Source: Candidatus Woesearchaeota archaeon | GTDB lineage: Archaea; Nanobdellota; Nanobdellia; SCGC-AAA011-G17; JACQNH01 | NCBI GenBank assembly: GCA_016203175.1 | Contig: JACQNH010000048.1 | Location: forward strand, 1 to 12,914 | DNA: 12,914 nt | Direction of reading: 5' to 3' | In this document: piece after piece, positions 11,303-12,914 of the stretch | How the letters are laid out: each line of letters opens with the position of its first letter | Position numbering within the stretch: position 1 is the first letter of the stretch | Notes under the pieces: model-generated | What the model saw: the letters and a program-made list of their open reading frames with translations, nothing else | Told to the model about the DNA's origin: nothing | Databases searched by the model: none | Program-made: the position numbers and the translations under genes

Positions 11303-12914
11303 AAACTCTAAAAGATTTAATTGAAAGATTTAAAAAAATAAACAAAATTGCAGTTATAGATAAGAAAGATTATAGAAAATTCAGTTACACTTACAAACAA
11401 TTGTATCTACTTTCCAAAAAATTTTCTTTATTATTAAACGAAAATAGAATAAAAAAAGGAGATAAAATATTAGTTTGGTCTCAAAATGGAATTGAATATT
11501 TATCAATTCTTTTCGGTTCTATTTTACAAGGAGTTATACTTGTTCCAATAGATTTAAGATCAAATTTGGATTTTGTTAAAAAAATACAAAAACAAGTAAA
11601 AGCAAAATTAATACTCCAAACAAAATACAAACCAAAATCAAGTTTAAAAACAATTTTTATTGAGGATCTTTTAAGTCTTTTAGAAAATACAACTAACAAA
11701 AATAGTTTACCAAAAATAAACCCAAGTGACATTGTTGAAATTTTATATACCTCAGGAACGACAGGAGAACCAAAAGGCGTTATTTTAACACATAAAAATT
11801 TTATCTCCAATTTTAATTCAATAATAAAAATAGAAGCCTTAGATTCAGATTCAAAATTCTTATCTTTAATACCTTTAAGTCATATTTTTGAGCAGACAGT
11901 TGGTTTATTTATTCCTTTATACTTTAAAACAACAATAGTCTACATTAAAACACTTAAAACATCAACTTTATTCGAAACATTTAAAGAAGAAAATATAACA
12001 AATGCAATTGTAGTTCCAAGAATTTTAGAATTGATAAAATCAGGTATTTTACAAAAAGTAGTCGCATTAAATCAACATTTTCAATTCCATTTTTTACTTA
12101 AAATTGCACAATTGTTTCATCTAAGCCTAAGAAAATTATTATTTAAAGAAATCCATGAAATTCTAGGTTATAATTTAAAATATTTTATTTGCGGGGGTGC
12201 GCCATTAGATATAGATTTAGAAAGGTTTTATGAAGCTTTAGGTATTCCAGTAGTCCAGGGTTATGGTTTAACAGAAACTTCTCCTATCCTAACTACCAAT
12301 TTAATTAATGATAGAAAAATTGGTTCTGTAGGTAAAGTAATTTCAAATGTTAAATTAAAAATATTAGATAATGAAATTTTAGCAAAGGGAAATAATATAA
12401 CAAAAGGTTATTATAAAAATCCTGAAAAAACAAGAGAAGCATTTGAAGATAGTTGGTTTAAAACTGGAGATTTGGGATATTTCAAAAATAAATTTTTATA
12501 TTTAAAAGGAAGGAAGAAAGAGGTTATTGTTACTCAAGCAGGCATTAAAGTTTATCCAGAAGATGTTGAAAAAATACTAAATAAAATTAGAGGTGTTAAA
12601 GATAGTTGTGTCTTAGGTATAAAGGGGAAGAAAGGAGAAGAAGTATATGCAGTTTTATTATTAAAAGAAAAATTGAATGCCAAAAATATTATTGAAGAAG
12701 CCAATAAAAATTTAGATATTTCTCAAAAAATTAAAGACTACTCAATTTGGCCTTTTGAAGATTTTCCTAGAACAACAACACTAAAAATAAAAAAATTTGA
12801 AGTTAAAGATTTTATTGAAAAAAAAATTAAACCAATAATAACTCAAAAGAAAAGTAAGGTTTATAATATCCTTTCAAAATATTCTAAAAAAAAAATAAAT
12901 CCAAATATAAAATA
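11299..12914 (+). CDS. AMP-forming fatty-acyl ligase (long-chain acyl-CoA or acyl-ACP synthetase), 3' end outside the window
   Basis: An open frame of 538 codons continuing past the window edge. It is an ANL-superfamily adenylating enzyme. P-loop YTSGTTGEPKG lies at 150-160, LSHIFE at 193-198 is typical of long-chain acyl ligases, FICGGAPLD is at 296-304, GYGLTETSP at 321-329, KTGDLGY at 388-394, the hinge GRKKEVIVTQAGIKVYPEDVE at 404-424, and the C-terminal catalytic lysine K496 in RTTTLKIKK. It activates a fatty acid with ATP to an acyl-AMP and passes it to CoA or to a carrier protein. Coupling to acpS by a 4-bp ATGA overlap favours an ACP acceptor, but that is inference. The adenylation domain is complete, so only a tail or a fused domain is missing. 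Confidence 0.9.
   Translation, partial: MKTLKDLIERFKKINKIAVIDKKDYRKFSYTYKQLYLLSKKFSLLLNENRIKKGDKILVWSQNGIEYLSILFGSILQGVILVPIDLRSNLDFVKKIQKQVKAKLILQTKYKPKSSLKTIFIEDLLSLLENTTNKNSLPKINPSDIVEILYTSGTTGEPKGVILTHKNFISNFNSIIKIEALDSDSKFLSLIPLSHIFEQTVGLFIPLYFKTTIVYIKTLKTSTLFETFKEENITNAIVVPRILELIKSGILQKVVALNQHFQFHFLLKIAQLFHLSLRKLLFKEIHEILGYNLKYFICGGAPLDIDLERFYEALGIPVVQGYGLTETSPILTTNLINDRKIGSVGKVISNVKLKILDNEILAKGNNITKGYYKNPEKTREAFEDSWFKTGDLGYFKNKFLYLKGRKKEVIVTQAGIKVYPEDVEKILNKIRGVKDSCVLGIKGKKGEEVYAVLLLKEKLNAKNIIEEANKNLDISQKIKDYSIWPFEDFPRTTTLKIKKFEVKDFIEKKIKPIITQKKSKVYNILSKYSKKKINPNIK

Noticed and set aside
11481..11810. Minus-strand open frame opposite the acyl ligase
   Set aside because: It lies wholly within the antisense of conserved adenylation-domain sequence including the P-loop.

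Overview
The window looks like a stretch of an AT-rich archaeal chromosome, most likely from a small-genome DPANN lineage of the Woesearchaeota/Pacearchaeota/Nanoarchaeota type. The evidence for an archaeon is a membrane-anchored LonB protease (AAA+ domain interrupted by two transmembrane helices), an archaeal XerA-type tyrosine recombinase, a stand-alone PRC-barrel protein, several short coiled-coil plus winged-helix proteins, and promoters built on a TTTAAATA-like TATA box. In many genes this box lies 25-28 bp before the ATG, which implies leaderless mRNAs. The lineage assignment is inference; no rRNA or ribosomal protein gene is present to test it.

Left part (1-5408), housekeeping: a PRC-barrel protein (214-477), lonB (549-2429), a small winged-helix regulator overlapping the lonB 3' end on the opposite strand (2426-2689), a predicted lipoprotein (2744-3136), argS (3168-4850) and a possible SecB-like protein (4974-5408). 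The regulator and the lipoprotein are divergent and share one palindromic TATA box placed exactly midway between their start codons.

Middle part (5409-7967), repeat-rich: two genes of the same architecture (N-terminal coiled coil, C-terminal winged helix; 5553-6701 and 6950-7558), the second coupled to an MgtC-like membrane protein (7560-7967). The first gene has a 10-bp helically phased repeat just upstream, and again inside its coding sequence. It also holds five copies of an octamer that falls in two reading frames, plus poly-C tracts. The gap between the two genes is full of TTAAC repeats next to two TATA boxes. This is the best candidate here for an undescribed DNA-binding or regulatory system.

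Right-middle part (7971-10880), accessory: a complete tyrosine recombinase (9196-10041) among four opposite-strand genes of unknown function. Two of these (7971-8357 and 8428-8967) seem to be paralogs, and a third (10082-10513) may be a distant one. A 23-bp direct repeat (22/23 identical) brackets the 179-aa gene, and an 11-bp inverted repeat brackets the recombinase TATA box. The region may be an integrated element or its remnant.

Right end (10973-12914): a holo-ACP synthase gene overlaps by 4 bp a fatty-acyl-AMP/CoA ligase gene that runs off the window. This points to an acyl-carrier-protein-based acyl activation pathway, which is unusual for archaea. No tRNA, rRNA, CRISPR array or insertion sequence was recognised, and no gene-free stretch exceeds 300 bases.
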